From positions 1 to 64,000 of the forward strand of contig NZ_QQZY01000001.1 of the NCBI RefSeq assembly GCF_003351045.1: a stretch of 64,000 bases of DNA. Direction: 5' to 3'. The stretch's first letter is position 1. The number at the start of each line of letters is the position of its first letter. Of the stretch, positions 16,640-24,959 are shown in pieces. Made by a program: the position numbers and the translations under genes. Under the pieces are notes generated by a model. The model was not told the DNA's origin. It worked only from the letters and a program-made list of their open reading frames with translations, and made no database searches. This stretch comes from Gaiella occulta. Lineage in GTDB: Bacteria > Actinomycetota > Thermoleophilia > Gaiellales > Gaiellaceae.

Positions 16640-16645
16640 TACCAT
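16640..16645 (+). promoter_or_regulatory. -10 box of sufS (leaderless)
   Basis: TACCAT lies 6 bases before ATG 16652, in the 26-base gap after the P-type ATPase. This means sufS has its own promoter. It lacks the tandem palindromes found before sufC. Confidence 0.45.
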
Positions 16646-16651
16646 GAGGCC

Positions 16652-17896
16652 ATGGCCGTGACGACCGCCCCCGCACTCGACGCCCACCGGTTGCGCGCCG
16701 ACTTCGCCGTCTTCGACGAGATCGTCGACGGGAGGCCGGTCGCGTATCTCGACTCGGCGTCGTCGACGCAGAAGCCGCGGCAGGTCCTCGACCGCATGCG
16801 GCACTTCTACGAGCACGAGTACGCCAACGTGCACCGGGGCGTCTACCGGCTCGCCGAGCGCGCCACGGAGGGGTACGAATCCGCGCGCCGCACCGTCGCG
16901 GCGTTCGTCAACGCCCCGTCCGAGCGCGAGGTGATCTTCACGCGCAGCACGACCGAGGCGCTCAACCTCGTGGCCTACGCGTGGGGTCTCGACAACCTCG
17001 GCCCGGGCGACGTGGTCGTGGTCTCCGAGCTCGAGCACCACGCGAACTTCGTGCCCTGGCAGTACGTCGCCAGCCGCACGGGCGCGAGCTTCCGCCACAT
17101 CCCCATCGACGACGCGGGCGAGCTGCAGCTCGAGGCGCTCGAGACGCTGGCCGGCGAGGGAACGATCAAGGTCGTCGCCACCGGGCTCATCTCGAACTCG
17201 CTCGGGACGATCAACCCGGTCGAGCGCATCGCGGCATGGGCGCACGAACAGGGGGCGATCATGGTCGTGGACGCAGCCCAGGCGGCGCCGCACCGCGCCG
17301 TCGACGTGCAGGCGCTCGGCTGCGACTTCCTCGCCTTCTCGTCGCACAAGCTCTGCGGCCCGAGCGGCGTCGGCGCCCTGTGGGGCCGCCGCGATCTGCT
17401 CGAGGCGATGAGCCCGTTCAACCTGGGCGGCGAGATGATCCGGTCGGTGGGCCTCGACAGGACGACGTTCAACGAGCTGCCGTACAAGTTCGAGGCGGGC
17501 ACGCCGGCGATCGCCGAGGCGGTCGGGTTCGGCGCGGCCGTCGACTACGTCTCCGCGGTGGGGCTCGAGGCGATCGAGCGCCACGAGCACGAGATCACCG
17601 TCTACGCGATGGGGCGGCTCGGTGAGCTCGGCTTCGTGCGGCTGTTCGGCCCTCCCGTGGAGCGTCGCGCCGGCATCATCTCGTTCGCGGTCGAGGGCGT
17701 GCACCCGCACGACGTGGCGCAGGTCCTCGACTGGGAGGGCGTCGCCGTGCGCGCGGGCCACCACTGCACGCAGCCGCTGATGGCGCGTCTCGGAGTGGCG
17801 GCGACGACGCGCGCGAGCTTCTACCTGTACTCCCTCCCGGAGGAGGTCGACCGTCTGGTCGACGGCCTGCACAAGGTGAAGAGGAGCCTCGGGTGA
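16652..17896 (+). CDS. sufS: Cysteine desulfurase SufS
   Basis: This PLP enzyme takes sulfur from cysteine as a persulfide for Fe-S assembly. The 414 residues are of group II type. The PLP lysine is K233 in SSHKLCGPSG, the catalytic C372 is in RAGHHCTQPLM, and the PLP-stacking ELEHHANF is at 126-133. It overlaps sufU by GTGA, and SufU is the usual sulfur acceptor for this SufS type. The separation from sufCBD by four unrelated genes is notable. Confidence 0.96.
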   Translation: MAVTTAPALDAHRLRADFAVFDEIVDGRPVAYLDSASSTQKPRQVLDRMRHFYEHEYANVHRGVYRLAERATEGYESARRTVAAFVNAPSEREVIFTRSTTEALNLVAYAWGLDNLGPGDVVVVSELEHHANFVPWQYVASRTGASFRHIPIDDAGELQLEALETLAGEGTIKVVATGLISNSLGTINPVERIAAWAHEQGAIMVVDAAQAAPHRAVDVQALGCDFLAFSSHKLCGPSGVGALWGRRDLLEAMSPFNLGGEMIRSVGLDRTTFNELPYKFEAGTPAIAEAVGFGAAVDYVSAVGLEAIERHEHEITVYAMGRLGELGFVRLFGPPVERRAGIISFAVEGVHPHDVAQVLDWEGVAVRAGHHCTQPLMARLGVAATTRASFYLYSLPEEVDRLVDGLHKVKRSLG

Positions 17897-18327
17897 GCGA
17901 GTTCGAGCAGCTGTACAGAGAGGTCATCCTCGACCACTACAAGACGCCGCGGAACCATGGCCTGCTCGATCCCAACGACGCGGTGGCAGAAGGGCAGAAC
18001 CCGCTGTGCGGCGACGAGGTCACCGTCTCGGTGCGCTTCGGCGCGGCCGACGTGATCGACGAGGTCGGCTTCGAAGGGCGCGGCTGCGCGATCAGCCAGG
18101 CGGCCACCTCGATGCTGACGGATCTCGTCAAGGGCCGCGCTGCCGAGGACGTCGCCGCGATGTCGAAGGACGAGCTGCTCGACGAGATCGGGATTCCGCT
18201 CACGCCCGTGCGGCTCAAGTGCGCGCTGCTCGGGCTCGGCGTGCTGAAGGTCGCCCTGCACAAGGCCAAGGGCACGCCGCTCCCGGAGGAGTGGGGCACC
18301 TCGACCGTGGACATCCGGCTCAGCTGA
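17893..18327 (+). CDS. sufU: Zinc-dependent sulfurtransferase SufU
   Basis: This 144-residue IscU-like protein takes the persulfide from SufS in organisms with the SufBCDSU system. The zinc/sulfur ligands are visible as NPLCGD, GRGCAISQAATSML and LKCALLGLGVL, the CxD...C...C pattern. It has the SufU-type insertion between the second and third cysteine rather than the IscU LPPVK motif. GTG 17893 overlaps the sufS stop. GTG 18330 of the Rieske gene follows 2 bases after its stop. Confidence 0.94.
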   Translation: MSEFEQLYREVILDHYKTPRNHGLLDPNDAVAEGQNPLCGDEVTVSVRFGAADVIDEVGFEGRGCAISQAATSMLTDLVKGRAAEDVAAMSKDELLDEIGIPLTPVRLKCALLGLGVLKVALHKAKGTPLPEEWGTSTVDIRLS

Positions 18328-18329
18328 CG

Positions 18330-18647
18330 GTGGTCGAGATCGAGGTCTGCCCGCTCGGCGAGCTGCCGCCCGGCACGGTGCGGATCGTCGCGGCCGCGCC
18401 GCTCCTGTCGATCGGCGTCTACAACTGCGACGGCGCCCTGTACGCGCTCGAGGATCGCTGCTCGCACGACGACGGCCCGCTGTGCGAAGGGGAGTTCGAC
18501 TGCGCGGAGGGCATCGCCGTCTGCCCCCGCCACGGCGCCCGCTTCGAGATCGCGACGGGACGGGCACTCTCCCTGCCGGCCTACATCCCGGTCGACACCT
18601 ATCCGGTGCGGGTGCGGGACGACGGGATCGTCGTCGTCGACGTGTAG
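18330..18647 (+). CDS. Rieske-type [2Fe-2S] ferredoxin
   Basis: This 105-residue soluble Rieske protein has cluster ligands CSHDDGPL and CPRHGARF (the C-x-H ... C-x2-H pattern). There is no signal peptide or membrane segment, so it is cytoplasmic, like the ferredoxin components often found inside actinobacterial suf clusters. It may pass electrons to assembly or to dioxygenase-type enzymes; the partner is unknown. The start is GTG 18330. A CTG at 18324 overlapping the sufU stop (CTGA) is the alternative. Confidence 0.88.
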   Translation: MVEIEVCPLGELPPGTVRIVAAAPLLSIGVYNCDGALYALEDRCSHDDGPLCEGEFDCAEGIAVCPRHGARFEIATGRALSLPAYIPVDTYPVRVRDDGIVVVDV

Positions 18648-18677
18648 GCCCCGCCTTTCGCCGTCCTGCCCGCTCGA

Positions 18678-18685
18678 TATACACT
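18678..18685 (+). promoter_or_regulatory. Probable -10 region of the 18.7 kb RNA unit
   Basis: TATACACT (TATACA or TACACT as the hexamer) would start RNA near 18692. No clear -35 is seen. It lies 30 bases after the Rieske stop. Confidence 0.45.
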
Positions 18686-18691
18686 CGGGCT

Positions 18692-18930
18692 ACCGCGGAA
18701 AGGAGGTGGTCCGGACGTGACAGATTCGTGCAGTACCGGCAGTGGAGGTACCAGCGGGTAGAGGCGTGTCCCCGAGACCCACGGGGAATCGCCATAGCCA
18801 CGCGTAGGGGACGCGCGATCCGCGCCGCCGGCCGGGAATCCTCCGGTGCAGGCAGGAAGCGCCTCTACCACTTCGACGCTGGCCACCGGGAGCGAGGGCC
18901 GCCGTGAGGCGGCCCTCACCCTCTTTCCGG
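18692..18930 (+). ncRNA. Unassigned structured RNA / small-ORF transcription unit
   Basis: This self-contained unit of about 235 bases has its own -10 before it and a 10-bp terminator at its end. AAAGGAGGTGGTCC (18699-18712) matches the reverse complement of the bacterial 16S 3' tail almost throughout, allowing one G-U. A long-range helix pairs GGTAGAGGCG (18757-18766) exactly with CGCCTCTACC (18860-18869). Local hairpins lie between them (TCCCC/GGGGA at 18769-18787, CGCGT/ACGCG at 18801-18815), and GTACC/GGTAC (18733-18751) lies before them. Two small ORFs are possible: 14 codons from GTG 18717, nine bases after the Shine-Dalgarno, and 59 codons from GTG 18728 ending in the terminator loop. 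I do not recognise the RNA family. A structured regulatory RNA or leader is my reading. Confidence 0.55.
18894..18917 (+). terminator. Strong intrinsic terminator of the 18.7 kb RNA unit
   Basis: GAGGGCCGCC (18894-18903) and GGCGGCCCTC (18908-18917) form a perfect 10-bp stem with a GTGA tetraloop. It is followed by ACCCTCTTTCC, a weak U-tract. It separates the unit from the convergent membrane-protein gene. Confidence 0.75.
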
Positions 18931-18962
18931 GGGATCCGCGACGGGAGCCGTGCGGGTCGAGG

Positions 18963-19625
18963 TCACGGCCCGACACGGCGCAGTCGCAGCGCCAGGGCGG
19001 CGATCCAGCCGAACAGGATCGCCAGGAAGACGAGGAACGTCGCCTGTCCGTGCGGACCGCCGACGAGCGAGAGAGCCAGGGCGACGCCGACGAGCGGCGA
19101 CGCGACGGCGAACGGCCGCCAGCGCCTGTCGCCGCGGAGCGCGAGCCCGAGCACGCAGGTCGCGAGCAGGATCGACGGCAGCGCGACGACGAACGAGATG
19201 CCGTGGATCCAGCCGTTCGGCGTCGACGGGTCGCCGCCGTGCACCGACGTCCAGTCGACGCGTGCGGATGAGGTCGCGATCGCCGTTCCGAACAGCACGA
19301 GCAGCGTGGTCGCGACGATCGCCGACGGGCGCCGTGGAATCGCTCGACGGAGGCCGATCGCGAAGATGACCACGAGCAGCCCCGTGACGGCGAATGCGAC
19401 GACCTGCATCCATCCGTGGGGCCCGAGCGCGAGGCAACTCGGATAGGGGAGGCTTTCGCCGCCGAACAGCCTCCAACCGATCGAGTGCAGGAAGTCCCTG
19501 CTCCACCACGTGTTGAGCAGGACGAGGCCGAGGAACAGCGGTCCCGCCGCGATCCCGGCCGCAGGGCCGAGGCGCACGGACACTGGTCGCGCGCCGGCCG
19601 TGGGTGCATGTGGGAGGTCGGTCAT
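18963..19625 (-). CDS. DUF998-like membrane protein
   Basis: The protein has 220 residues with about six membrane helices and little else. The arrangement (GPLFLGLVLLNTWW near the start, then HGWMQVVAFAVTG, NGWIHGISFVVALPSI) matches DUF998-type integral membrane proteins of unknown function. The start ATG 19625 has AAGGAGA seven bases upstream. Its promoter (TACCGT on the minus strand, 19654-19659) leaves a short leader, unlike most genes here. It is divergent from the two-component system. Confidence 0.75.
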   Translation of the reverse strand: MTDLPHAPTAGARPVSVRLGPAAGIAAGPLFLGLVLLNTWWSRDFLHSIGWRLFGGESLPYPSCLALGPHGWMQVVAFAVTGLLVVIFAIGLRRAIPRRPSAIVATTLLVLFGTAIATSSARVDWTSVHGGDPSTPNGWIHGISFVVALPSILLATCVLGLALRGDRRWRPFAVASPLVGVALALSLVGGPHGQATFLVFLAILFGWIAALALRLRRVGP

Positions 19626-19653
19626 CGCAGGTCTCCTTGGGGTCGTTTGCGAG

Positions 19654-19659
19654 ACGGTA
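19654..19659 (-). promoter_or_regulatory. -10 box of the DUF998-like gene
   Basis: TACCGT on the minus strand, 28 bases before ATG 19625, leaves a normal leader that includes the AAGGAGA ribosome site. Confidence 0.4.
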
Positions 19660-19765
19660 GGGCCGGTGCCCGTACCGGGCCTCGGCAGGCAGGCTGGATC
19701 GCGCCCGTCCTCGCGGATGAGCCGCGCTCAGCCGTTCGGCGGAGGCGACGGCGAGCCCGGCGCGG

Positions 19766-19771
19766 TACCGT
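19766..19771 (+). promoter_or_regulatory. -10 box of the two-component operon (leaderless)
   Basis: TACCGT lies 6 bases before GTG 19778. Confidence 0.45.
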
Positions 19772-19777
19772 CCGCGC

Positions 19778-20965
19778 GTGACGCTGCGCTGGAGCGACCG
19801 GAAGCAGGACGTGGCGGACGTCACGATGGCGCTGGCGATCGCCGTCGAGGGGCAGATCGAGGCGTGGACGGCGCCGCTCTACCCGTCGAGCGGCGCCGGC
19901 AGCCCGCACATCGTCGGGTCGCGCCCGGTCGTGGCCGCGTCGTACCTCGTCGTGGCGCTCGCCCTGGTCGTGCGCCGTCGGCACCCCGCCGGCACGCTCG
20001 TCGCGATGGTGCTCGCGGCAGCGGTGCCCTCGCTGCTGTACGGGACGTCGCAGGGGTTCGCCCAGGTGCTCCCGTTCACGGTGGCGCTCTACACGGTCGG
20101 CGCGCACCGGGCGCGCCGCACGTCGGCGTGGGGCCTCGCCCTGCTCGCCGGCTTCGTCGCCTTCGGGCAGGCGCTCGATCCGGCGGTGCACTCGGTCGGC
20201 GACATCATCGGGGTGTTGCCGTTCGTTGTCCTGTTGATGCTCTTGCCGTTGGTTGCCGGCATGTACGTGCGCACCCGCCGCCTCTACGTCGCCGAGCTGC
20301 AGGCGCGCGCCGTGCGCGCCGAGGAGGAGCGTGAGGAGCGAGCCCGTGCCGCCGTCGTCGACGAGAAGCGGCGTATCGCGCGCGAGCTGCACGACGCCGT
20401 CGCACACTCGATGAGCGTGATGGTGGTGCAGGCCGAGGCCGCGGAGGAGATGCTCCGTCTCGACCCCGAGCGCGCACGCGTCCCCGTACAGCAGATCCAG
20501 CGCGTGGGCCGGGAGGGCCTCGCGGAGATGCGTCGCCTGCTCGGCGTTCTGCGTCGCGACGAGTCCCCCGCGAGCGCCCCGCAGCCCGGCCTCGCCCGCC
20601 TGCCGGAGCTTGCCGAGGAGATGCGGGCGGCAGGGCTGTCGGTCGAGCTTGCGGTCGCCGGCGAGCCGGGACCGTTGCCCGTCGGCGTGGACATCTCGGC
20701 GTACCGCATCGTCCAGGAGGCGTTGACGAACGTGCTCAAGCACGCGGGCGCCTCGCACGTGACCGTGCGCGTCGCCTTCGGGGACACGCTCGTGCTCGAG
20801 GTCGAAGACGACGGCGCCGGGGCGCCTGCGCGCGGCAACGGCGGCCACGGCATCGTCGGCATGCGCGAACGGGTCGCGCTCTACGGAGGCACGCTCGATG
20901 TCGGCACGAGCTCGGGTGGAGGGTTCGGCATCCATGCCACGCTGCCTGTCGTGGAGCCGGCATGA
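19778..20965 (+). CDS. Sensor histidine kinase, NarL/DesK type
   Basis: The protein has 395 residues. The N-terminal half has about four to five membrane helices with short loops and no large external domain, so the signal is probably sensed in or at the membrane. A coiled stretch (170-195) leads to the HisKA_3 dimerisation motif RRIARELHDAVAHSMSVM with phospho-acceptor H205. The C-terminal HATPase has VQEALTNVLKHA, VEDDGAG and GHGIVGMRERVALYGG. It overlaps the response regulator by ATGA, a normal pair. The signal is unknown. Confidence 0.93.
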   Translation: MTLRWSDRKQDVADVTMALAIAVEGQIEAWTAPLYPSSGAGSPHIVGSRPVVAASYLVVALALVVRRRHPAGTLVAMVLAAAVPSLLYGTSQGFAQVLPFTVALYTVGAHRARRTSAWGLALLAGFVAFGQALDPAVHSVGDIIGVLPFVVLLMLLPLVAGMYVRTRRLYVAELQARAVRAEEEREERARAAVVDEKRRIARELHDAVAHSMSVMVVQAEAAEEMLRLDPERARVPVQQIQRVGREGLAEMRRLLGVLRRDESPASAPQPGLARLPELAEEMRAAGLSVELAVAGEPGPLPVGVDISAYRIVQEALTNVLKHAGASHVTVRVAFGDTLVLEVEDDGAGAPARGNGGHGIVGMRERVALYGGTLDVGTSSGGGFGIHATLPVVEPA

Positions 20966-21621
20966 TCCGCGTCCTCCTCGCCGACGATCAGGAGCTCGTG
21001 CGCGACGGGTTCGCGATGATCCTCGACGCGCAGGACGACGTCGAGGTCGTGGCGTCCGCCGCCGACGGCGCCGAGGCCGTCGAGCGGGTGCAGGCGACCA
21101 TTCCCGACGTCGTCCTGATGGACGTGCGCATGCCCGGGGTCGACGGCATCGAGGCGACCAGGCGCCTGCGGGCGGGCGGCTTCGAGCGGCTCGGGATCCT
21201 CATGCTGACGACGTTCGACCTCGACGAGTACGTGTACGAGGCGCTGCGCGCGGGCGCCAGCGGGTTCCTGCTCAAGGACGTGCCGCGCGCGACGCTCGTC
21301 GACGCGGTGCGGGTGATCGCCGCCGGCGATGCGCTGTTCGCGCCGGCGATCACCCGCAAGCTGATCGAGCGCTACGTCGCCGGGCCGCGCGTCAGCGATG
21401 CGCCTCCGCCCGAGTTGGCCGAGCTCAGCGAGCGCGAACGCGACGTGCTGCTGTGCGTCGTGCGCGGCCGCTCGAACGCAGAGATCGCCGCGGATCTCTA
21501 CGTCAGCGAGGCGACGGTCAAGACCCATGTGGCCGCCGTGCTGCGCAAGCTCGGCGTGCGCGACCGCGTGCAGGCAGTCGTGTGGGCCTACGAGACCGGC
21601 GTCGTCAGGCCCGGCGGCTGA
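20962..21621 (+). CDS. LuxR/NarL-family response regulator
   Basis: The protein has 219 residues. The receiver domain has the acidic pair at D8/D9, phospho-acceptor D54 in VLMDVRMPG, T83/T84 in MLTTFD and lysine in FLLKDV. The C-terminal LuxR helix-turn-helix (ELSERERDVLLCVVRGRSNAEIAADLYVSEATVKTHV) binds DNA. It is the partner of the kinase it overlaps. Target genes are not evident; the nearest candidate is the divergent membrane-protein gene, by position only. Confidence 0.94.
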   Translation: MIRVLLADDQELVRDGFAMILDAQDDVEVVASAADGAEAVERVQATIPDVVLMDVRMPGVDGIEATRRLRAGGFERLGILMLTTFDLDEYVYEALRAGASGFLLKDVPRATLVDAVRVIAAGDALFAPAITRKLIERYVAGPRVSDAPPPELAELSERERDVLLCVVRGRSNAEIAADLYVSEATVKTHVAAVLRKLGVRDRVQAVVWAYETGVVRPGG

Positions 21622-21633
21622 GCGGACGCCGCC
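21613..21633. terminator. Hairpin around the response-regulator stop
   Basis: GGCGGC (21613-21618) pairs with GCCGCC (21628-21633), with the TGA stop in the 9-base loop. It lies between convergent genes. Confidence 0.35.
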
Positions 21634-21638
21634 GGCGG

Positions 21639-21962
21639 TCACGGCGATCGGGGACGCCGTGCTCCGACGCGGCTGCGGGCCCGCGCCAGGTGGCGCGCGT
21701 GCATTCGTGGAACGTCCTCGGGCAGCGCGGGTATGCGCCGCCGGACGATATCGGCGATCGTCGCGGCGGCTGCGCGGATGCGCGCGCGGCGCTCGCGCTC
21801 CGCGACGACGAGCCTGCGTGTGCTCTCGTAGCACGGTGTCGCGAGCCGAGCCCGGCGCGCCCGGCGGCGGAGCCGGCGCCAGACCTCGGCCGCGCAGCCG
21901 AGATCTCGCGTCTCGCGGACGGCCCGCACGAAGCGGGCGTCGATCGCGGGGGAGAACTGCAT
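21639..21962 (-). CDS. Hypothetical small basic protein
   Basis: The 107 residues are very rich in Arg and Ala with predicted helices throughout. The segment PCYESTRRLVVAERERRARI and the hydrophobic spacing in the IADIVRRRIPALP region look like real protein rather than a random GC-rich frame. No family is recognised with confidence; a small helix-turn-helix protein is possible. No ribosome site or -10 was found for ATG 21962, so existence is only moderately supported. The 196 bases up to the next gene (21963-22158) show nothing I can identify. Confidence 0.45.
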   Translation of the reverse strand: MQFSPAIDARFVRAVRETRDLGCAAEVWRRLRRRARRARLATPCYESTRRLVVAERERRARIRAAAATIADIVRRRIPALPEDVPRMHARHLARARSRVGARRPRSP

Positions 21963-22158
21963 GTCGTGCAGCGTGCCCGAAGGGCCGTGACGTGTGTGCG
22001 TCGCCTCCGCGACGCTTCTGTGTCGGCTCCCCTCGCCCGTGGGGCGTTGCGGAACGTCAGGTCGCCCACCCGCGGACGGGAACGCTCGTGCCGATGTGTC
22101 ACAAGCTGCTCCTCACGCGGTCGTGGGGCTCCGCGCGTGCGGAGTGCCGCACGCGGCG

Positions 22159-23109
22159 TCAGCTCGGCCCGCCGCCGGGATGCTCGGCGCTGTCGCCGGC
22201 GTGCTCGGCAGTCGGCTGTCGCGCCGCCGCGGCGCGGCGCAGCTGCTCGTCGAGCGGCACGAGGTCGTGCAGGCCGAGTTCGGCCATGCCGGCGCCGCCG
22301 TCGCAGACGACGTTGTCGCCGAGGCCGAGCATCGTCAGCTGATCGCGGGTCAGCGGCGGGTCGGGGAGCCGTTCGAGCACGAGCGCAGGCGCACGCATCA
22401 ACAGCGCGGGGATGTGCACCGTCGGCCGGCGGGTGCCGAGCGCCTCCTTGATCGCGCGCCAGAGGCCGTTCCAGTCGACGACCTCCGGGCCGCCGAGCTC
22501 CACGAGCAGGTCGTCCGAGCGGTCGCTCGCGAGGACGACCGCGCGCGCGACGTCGTCCACCCAGATCGGCTGCAGTCGCTGTCTGCCCGGGCCGACCACC
22601 GGCGTCACCGGCGCGAGGCGAGCGATGCGCAGGAAGCGCGGCAGCGCGCCGCCGTCGGCGCCGAAGACGAAGCTCGGCCGCAGGATCGCGTGCGGGATGC
22701 CGGCTGCAGCCACCGCTTGCTCGCACTCCCACTTCGCCCGGTAGTAGGGCACGGTTCCCTTCGTCTCCTCGCTCGTCCCGAGCGCGCTCATGTAGACGAG
22801 GCGCCGCGCTCCCGCCTCCTGCGCCGCGGCGATCACAGCGGCGGTGCCCTGCACCATCACCCGCTCGAAGTCGGCCGGGCGGCCGGCGATGATCGCGACG
22901 AGATGGACGACGGCGTCGACGCCTTCCGTCGCCTCCCGGAGCGACGCCGGATCGGTGACGTCGCCGTGGGCGAGCTCGCAGTCGACCGCGTCCAGCATGG
23001 CCGTGGCGGCGGCGTCGCGCACGAGCGCGCGCACCCGCCGGCCCTCGGACGCCAGCGCCGCGACGACGTGACGTCCGACGAACCCGGTTGCGCCCGTGAC
23101 GAGGATCAC
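22159..23109 (-). CDS. NAD(P)-binding Rossmann protein, NDUFA9/NmrA-like
   Basis: The protein has 316 residues. The N-terminal [13 protein letters not shown] is the dinucleotide-binding loop (TGxxGxxG). VVHLVAI and the YRAKWECEQ segment follow, where a Tyr-x3-Lys pair (YYRAKWE) survives. The pattern ([34 protein letters not shown]) is that of the atypical SDR group with complex-I NDUFA9-like and NmrA-like proteins, so it may bind rather than turn over a substrate. GTG 23109 overlaps the dcd stop (GTGA). Confidence 0.85.
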   Translation of the reverse strand: MILVTGATGFVGRHVVAALASEGRRVRALVRDAAATAMLDAVDCELAHGDVTDPASLREATEGVDAVVHLVAIIAGRPADFERVMVQGTAAVIAAAQEAGARRLVYMSALGTSEETKGTVPYYRAKWECEQAVAAAGIPHAILRPSFVFGADGGALPRFLRIARLAPVTPVVGPGRQRLQPIWVDDVARAVVLASDRSDDLLVELGGPEVVDWNGLWRAIKEALGTRRPTVHIPALLMRAPALVLERLPDPPLTRDQLTMLGLGDNVVCDGGAGMAELGLHDLVPLDEQLRRAAAARQPTAEHAGDSAEHPGGGPS

Positions 23110-23672
23110 GACTCGAAGTTCTTCCAGTAGCGGCTCGGCGTCGGGCCGCGCTGGCCCTGGTACTTCGACCCGAGCGACCCCGCGCCGTACGGCGTCTCCG
23201 CCGGCTCGGACATCTGCACGAACGAGATCTGGCCGATCTTCATGCCGGCGTAGATGGTTATCGGCAGGCTCGCGACGTTGGACAGCTCGAGCGTGACGTG
23301 GCCGTCCCAGCCGGGGTCGATGAAGCCGGCGGTCGAGTGGATGAGCAGGCCGAGCCTGCCGAGCGACGACTTCCCGTCGAGGCGGGCGACGAGATCGTCG
23401 GGCAGCGTCACACGCTCGAGCGTCGAGCCGAGCACGAACTCGCCGGGGTGGAGGATGAACGGCTCGTCGTCCTCGATCTCGACGAGCTCCGTGAGGCCCT
23501 CCTGCTCGCGCTTCACGTCGATGTACGGGTAGCGCGAGTTGCGAAACACCCGGAACAGCCGGTCGACCCGAACGTCGAGGCTCGACGGCTGCAGCAGAGC
23601 CGGATCGTAGGGGTCGATGCCGATGCCGCCCGCCTCGACGAGGCGACGGATCGCGCGGTCGGAGAGGACCAT
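23106..23672 (-). CDS. dcd: dCTP deaminase, probably dUMP-forming
   Basis: It deaminates dCTP for thymidylate synthesis. The 188 residues closely follow mycobacterial Dcd. Motifs are LQPSSLDVR near the start, [33 protein letters not shown] (catalytic Glu in LELSN) and the C-terminal [16 protein letters not shown]. Mycobacterial and archaeal enzymes of this type also cleave the triphosphate, giving dUMP directly; that extra activity is inferred from similarity. The start ATG 23672 has TAGGAT six bases before it. Confidence 0.93.
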   Translation of the reverse strand: MVLSDRAIRRLVEAGGIGIDPYDPALLQPSSLDVRVDRLFRVFRNSRYPYIDVKREQEGLTELVEIEDDEPFILHPGEFVLGSTLERVTLPDDLVARLDGKSSLGRLGLLIHSTAGFIDPGWDGHVTLELSNVASLPITIYAGMKIGQISFVQMSEPAETPYGAGSLGSKYQGQRGPTPSRYWKNFES

Positions 23673-23678
23673 GCCGCG

Positions 23679-23684
23679 ATCCTA
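23679..23684 (-). promoter_or_regulatory. -10 box of dcd (leaderless)
   Basis: TAGGAT on the minus strand lies 6 bases before ATG 23672. Confidence 0.45.
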
Positions 23685-23765
23685 GAGGCTTTCGCGCCCG
23701 TCTCGCGCGCAGCGGGTTCGCGGTCGTCGCGCGGGGGATGCGATAGGCTCCCTGACCCGGTGTCC

Positions 23766-24956
23766 ATGCTGTACGGACCGATGGACCCGAACGAGCGCTT
23801 CCGCGCTCGGCGGGACCAGATGCGCCGGTCGAAGCGGCGTCGGCGCGCCGCGGTCCTGGCGCTCGCGCTGACCGCGGTGATCGGCGTCGTCATGGGCGCG
23901 CGCTTCGTCGGCGGCGAGCACCCGACCCAGGCGGCCGTACCCGCCCGGCCGGCGGCCGCAGCGGGCGCGTCGGCGCCGCGGCCGCGGCCGCTGCCGCTCG
24001 AGGTCCGCGGCGTCCACGTGACGGGAGCGCTCGCGTCGCTACCCGGGAAGTTCGCCGACTACGTCGGCTACACCCGCTACGGGCTCAACACGATCGAGCT
24101 CGACGTGAAGGACGAGAGCGGCGAGATCGGGTTCGTTCCCGCCGACGTGCCGCTCGCGCGGCAGGTAGGGGCGGCGCGCCCGTTGTACGAGCCGCGCACG
24201 CTGGTCCGGCTCGCGCACCGGCGGGGCGTCTACATGATCGGCCGCGTCGTCTGCTTCCAGGACCCCAAGCTCGCGCAGGGACGACCGGACCTCGCGGTGC
24301 GGCGGCGCGACGGCTCGGTGTGGACGACGAGTGGCGGGCTCGGCTGGGTGAACCCCTACGACCGGCGCGTATGGGACTACTGCGTCTCGATCGCCGAGGC
24401 GGCGGCGCGGGCCGGCTTCGACGAGATCATGTTCGACTACGTCCGCTTCCCCTCCGACGGCGACGTCGGGAGCGCCGTCTACCGCGGTGAGACGAGCACG
24501 CCGCGCGGGCGCGTCATCGCCGGCTTCGTCGCCTACGCCAGGCGCCGGCTCGAGCCCCAGGGCGTGCGCGTCGCCACGGCGTTGTTCGGGCTCGCCGCGA
24601 CGCGCGACCTCGGCATCGGCCAGGTGCCGCGCTGGATCTCGGCGCATGTCGACAGCGTCTCGCCGATGTCGTATCCGGCCCTCTACGGCGCCGGCGAGCT
24701 CGGTCTCGCGAGCCCGAGCGAGCAGCCGGGCGAGACGGTGTACCGCACGCTCTCGGACTTCCGCCGCCAGATGAAGGGATCGCGCGCCCAGCTCGTGCCG
24801 TGGGTGCAGGACTGGGGCTACACCCCGCAGCAGGTCATCGCGCAGATCGCCGCCGCCCGCCTGCAGGGCGCAAAGGGCTTCCTGCTCTGGAACGCGTCCG
24901 GGATCTACACGACGGAAGCGCTCGCGCCGGAAGCGCTCGCGCCGCCCGCCGGCTAG
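23766..24956 (+). CDS. Membrane-anchored DUF4015-type putative glycoside hydrolase
   Basis: The protein has about 396 residues. It has a short basic cytoplasmic N-terminus, a membrane or signal segment (about 28-48), a Pro/Ala linker, then a TIM-barrel-like domain. The domain begins EVRGVHVTG and continues with YGLNTIELDVKDESGEIGF, GFDEIMFDYVRFPSDG, VDSVSPMSYPALY and LVPWVQDWG. This is the DUF4015 glycosidase-like pattern. The Asp/Glu pairs in ELDVKDE and FDYVRFP are likely active-site residues. It probably acts outside the cell on a polysaccharide; the substrate is unknown. The start is uncertain: ATG 23766, ATG 23781, or GTG 23760 just after a TAGGCT box at 23744. Confidence 0.82.
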   Translation: MLYGPMDPNERFRARRDQMRRSKRRRRAAVLALALTAVIGVVMGARFVGGEHPTQAAVPARPAAAAGASAPRPRPLPLEVRGVHVTGALASLPGKFADYVGYTRYGLNTIELDVKDESGEIGFVPADVPLARQVGAARPLYEPRTLVRLAHRRGVYMIGRVVCFQDPKLAQGRPDLAVRRRDGSVWTTSGGLGWVNPYDRRVWDYCVSIAEAAARAGFDEIMFDYVRFPSDGDVGSAVYRGETSTPRGRVIAGFVAYARRRLEPQGVRVATALFGLAATRDLGIGQVPRWISAHVDSVSPMSYPALYGAGELGLASPSEQPGETVYRTLSDFRRQMKGSRAQLVPWVQDWGYTPQQVIAQIAAARLQGAKGFLLWNASGIYTTEALAPEALAPPAG

Positions 24957-24959
24957 CGG

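Noticed and set aside
13935-16676. A 913-codon open frame on the minus strand across the P-type ATPase
   Set aside because: It is a GC-driven shadow of ctpE-like coding sequence: Arg/Asp/His-rich, no domain, while the plus strand has a clear ATPase.
18717-18761. 14-codon ORF after the strong Shine-Dalgarno in the RNA unit
   Set aside because: Its Ser/Gly/Thr composition carries no recognisable peptide signal and its end is locked in a helix. It is mentioned in the RNA entry but not called as a gene.
18790-18890. Cobalamin-riboswitch-like words (GGGAA...CCGGTG, GGCCACCG) in the 18.7 kb RNA unit
   Set aside because: The order and spacing of the conserved core are wrong, no true B12 box is present, and no target gene lies downstream on that strand.
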